NCBI GenBank assembly: GCA_013298165.1
Contig: JAAFJU010000007.1
Location: 1 to 64,000, forward strand
Length of the DNA stretch: 64,000 nucleotides
Direction: 5' to 3'
Origin: Synechococcales cyanobacterium bin31.maxbin.ball.101
Lineage (GTDB): Bacteria > Cyanobacteriota > Cyanobacteriia > Leptolyngbyales > Leptolyngbyaceae
Shown here piece after piece: positions 62,908-64,000 of the stretch. Numbering within the stretch: position 1 is the first letter of the stretch; the number at the start of each line of letters is the position of its first letter. The notes under the pieces are model-generated. The model worked only from the letters and a program-made list of their open reading frames with translations, had not been told where the DNA came from and did no database searches. Position numbers and translations under genes: made by a program.

Positions 62908-63095
62908 ACGACAAGAGCAGCTTCAATCGCGATAAGAGCCGCTTCGATCGCGACATGAGTAACTAACATCACCCTAAAAACAACTTCAGGCAACACAAAA
63001 GCAACTAACGCGACGACAAGAGCAGCTTCGATCGCGATAAAAGTCACTCTAACGATGACATAAGCGCCTCTAACCGCGCTCAGGGCAACTCCAAG
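62890..63095. repeat. HIP1-rich degenerate tandem repeat
   Basis: About 200 bp with imperfect units of the form GCTTCGATCGCGA-AAGAG-AACT repeated roughly every 20-40 bp, each with a CGATCGCGA core. A long minus-strand open frame here is a by-product of the repeat. Confidence 0.6.
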
Positions 63096-63102
63096 AACGT
63101 TT

Positions 63103-63474
63103 TTAGACAGGTTGCTGAACGTAGGCTGAGAGAAACTGGATGAGATCTTGAACGATCGGGTTATTGCGATCGGCAAGGCTTTGGGTTTTCGGACAGAGAA
63201 AGATTTTGTAGGTGGTTTCGGCTGAAGTGGGTAGTAGAAGTAGAGAGATTAGATCATGCTTTTCTTGCATTGCGTTCGGCTCGGAAGTCTCCGGGTCTAC
63301 GACTAACGCAACCGGACGATGCTTCTCAAACATCAGACTCCCAGCCAGCGCGATCGCACCCGATCGAGTACTGCTAGCCGCAATCTGAACTTGATCTAAA
63401 AGATCAGACGGTAAAAGATTCACGAGGCTTAGTTCAGTCTCTGTCTTATCCGTAATGATGTAAGCACATTTCAT
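63103..63474 (-). CDS. partner of endonuclease pair, shortened
   Basis: A 123-residue protein (MKCAYIITDKTETELSLVNL, LLDQVQIAASSTRSGAIALA, RPVALVVDPETSEPNAMQEK). It looks like the N-terminal part of a larger cyanobacterial family of about 200 residues that is encoded next to a restriction-endonuclease-like gene. It overlaps that upstream gene by 4 bp (63471-63474). The C-terminal third of the usual length is missing, so it may be decayed. Function unknown. Confidence 0.5.
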   Translation of the reverse strand: MKCAYIITDKTETELSLVNLLPSDLLDQVQIAASSTRSGAIALAGSLMFEKHRPVALVVDPETSEPNAMQEKHDLISLLLLPTSAETTYKIFLCPKTQSLADRNNPIVQDLIQFLSAYVQQPV

Positions 63475-63833
63475 GAGAACCCCGCCTGTAATAGGCTGTA
63501 GTTGGATTGACCCGTTTTAACAGAATGCCAATACTTTTTGAATAATCCATTACCCATAAACTGCTGAGTAAGCCCATAGGTGATATCGTCTCTGTGCCCA
63601 TTCGTATGAACAGCTCCATCAATTTGCTCAACGATTGTCCCGCCCATCTGCACCGCAAATGGATAGGCAACCTCCGCACCCTCTAGCTCAAAAGCCCGAA
63701 TCACCAAGTATTCAAGCGCTCGACCCGGTTCCCAATCAGATGTTTCGTTTCGTTGAATGTGATCCCAAAGAGTCAGGAGCTGCGGTCGCCCGTAGCTTTG
63801 AATCCTGGATTGATACTCAGCGTTGGTAGTCAT
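63471..63833 (-). pseudogene. restriction-endonuclease-like gene with internal deletion
   Basis: 120 codons. The N-terminal 77 residues (TSDWEPGRALEYLVIRAFEL then EGAEVAYPFAVQMGGTIVEQ then IDGAVHTNG) match the start of a PD-(D/E)XK-type cyanobacterial endonuclease. The last 40 (DDITYGLTQQFMGNGLFKKY then WHSVKTGQSNYSL) match its C-terminus. The expected middle with the catalytic (D/E)xK core, about 60-70 residues, is absent, apparently by an in-frame deletion. It begins 5 bp after the carB stop codon. Confidence 0.5.
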
Positions 63834-63838
63834 GGGCG

Positions 63839-64000
63839 TTAAGGGAAATAATCCTGCAATGCACGCACCGTTAAAGGCTTTGATTGCATGGACTCGATCG
63901 CAGCAGCAGTCGCTTTTGCTCCAGCGATCGTCGTGACGATCGGCACTTTATCAATCAACGCCGCACGACGAATGCTGCGGCCATCGGACTGCGCTTCCTC
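63839..64000 (-). CDS. carB: carbamoyl-phosphate synthase large subunit, C-terminal end (partial)
   Basis: The last 53 codons of carB; the gene continues past the right edge. It reads EEAQSDGRSIRRAALIDKVP then IVTTIAGAKATAAAIESMQS then KPLTVRALQDYFP. This is the allosteric/MGS-like C-terminal domain of CarB, which makes carbamoyl phosphate for pyrimidines and arginine. The endonuclease-like gene follows only 5 bp downstream. A diverged copy of this same 3' end lies at 60821. Confidence 0.93.
   Translation of the reverse strand, partial: EEAQSDGRSIRRAALIDKVPIVTTIAGAKATAAAIESMQSKPLTVRALQDYFP

Noticed and set aside
62901..63176. Minus-strand 91-residue hydrophobic open frame
   Set aside because: It is translated from the HIP1-rich repeat, overlaps the 63103 gene and has no family-like features.
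63446..63679. Minus-strand 77-residue open frame overlapping the decayed endonuclease
   Set aside because: It is a shifted frame of 63471-63833, while the other frame matches both ends of the endonuclease family.

Overview
The window is cyanobacterial chromosome. The palindrome GCGATCGC (HIP1) and its CGATCG core occur throughout. The gene content also fits: a DevBCA exporter, the omega-3 desaturase DesB, an H-NOX/histidine-kinase pair of the Nostoc type, DUF29 and Uma2 families, and a filamentous-haemagglutinin-type secreted protein. The species cannot be named from the sequence; a filamentous, Leptolyngbya-like organism is only a guess.

Layout. 1-4.3 kb: the 3' side of a tRNA-dihydrouridine synthase gene, then devB-devC-devA facing away from a TetR regulator, with two matching 15-bp palindromes between them. 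4.4-8 kb: a DUF29 gene and the tldD/tldE peptidase pair. 8.2-13.2 kb: a three-gene phosphorelay. 13.6-19.1 kb: desB, a decayed transposase, a secreted protein, a DUF2306 membrane protein and a NarL-type two-component system. 19.2-26.5 kb: Uma2, a PfkB kinase, an amino-acid ABC transporter without its binding protein, a glycosyltransferase-TPR fusion and an RTX-like secreted repeat protein. 26.6-33.9 kb: gatA, a HEAT protein, a small exported protein, an Ftr1 iron permease whose ribosome binding site lies in a 14-bp stem, and a TPS-type exoprotein. 34-39 kb: a 2OG-Fe(II) oxygenase-like gene divergent from methyltransferase, haem-oxygenase-like diiron oxidase, H-NOX and HnoK. 39-47.1 kb: a RiPP locus with a GG-leader precursor whose core is a run of SGKR repeats, an APH-fold kinase, a short HopA1-like protein, a winged-helix protein, a C39-peptidase ABC exporter, an HlyD adaptor and a parvulin-type isomerase. 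47.7-49.7 kb: a T4-like RNA repair pair (ligase plus kinase-phosphatase). 49.7-57.4 kb: an AraC/GyrI regulator, GFA protein, two hydrolases, lipoprotein, antitoxin with a broken toxin, a HEAT protein, a membrane protein, a HAD hydrolase and pyrF. 57.4-64 kb: a nuclease-like protein, VapBC-like pair, frameshifted gene, pilin-like protein, small antitoxin-like genes, an HNH nuclease and a decayed endonuclease pair lying next to the 3' end of carB, with a second, diverged copy of that carB end 3 kb away.

How it fits together. The most interesting unit is the 39-47 kb RiPP locus. Precursor, kinase and HopA1-like protein lie in one direction, in the order expected for class V-type lanthipeptide enzymes. 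The leader-cutting exporter, adaptor and isomerase run in the opposite direction. The core has eight serines, three cysteines, fourteen Lys/Arg residues and no acidic residue. The neighbouring H-NOX island couples a nitric-oxide sensor to two non-haem iron oxygenases and a methyltransferase. The right end (60.8-64 kb) looks like a small accessory segment inserted at the 3' end of carB, full of decayed defence and toxin-antitoxin genes and HIP1-rich repeats.
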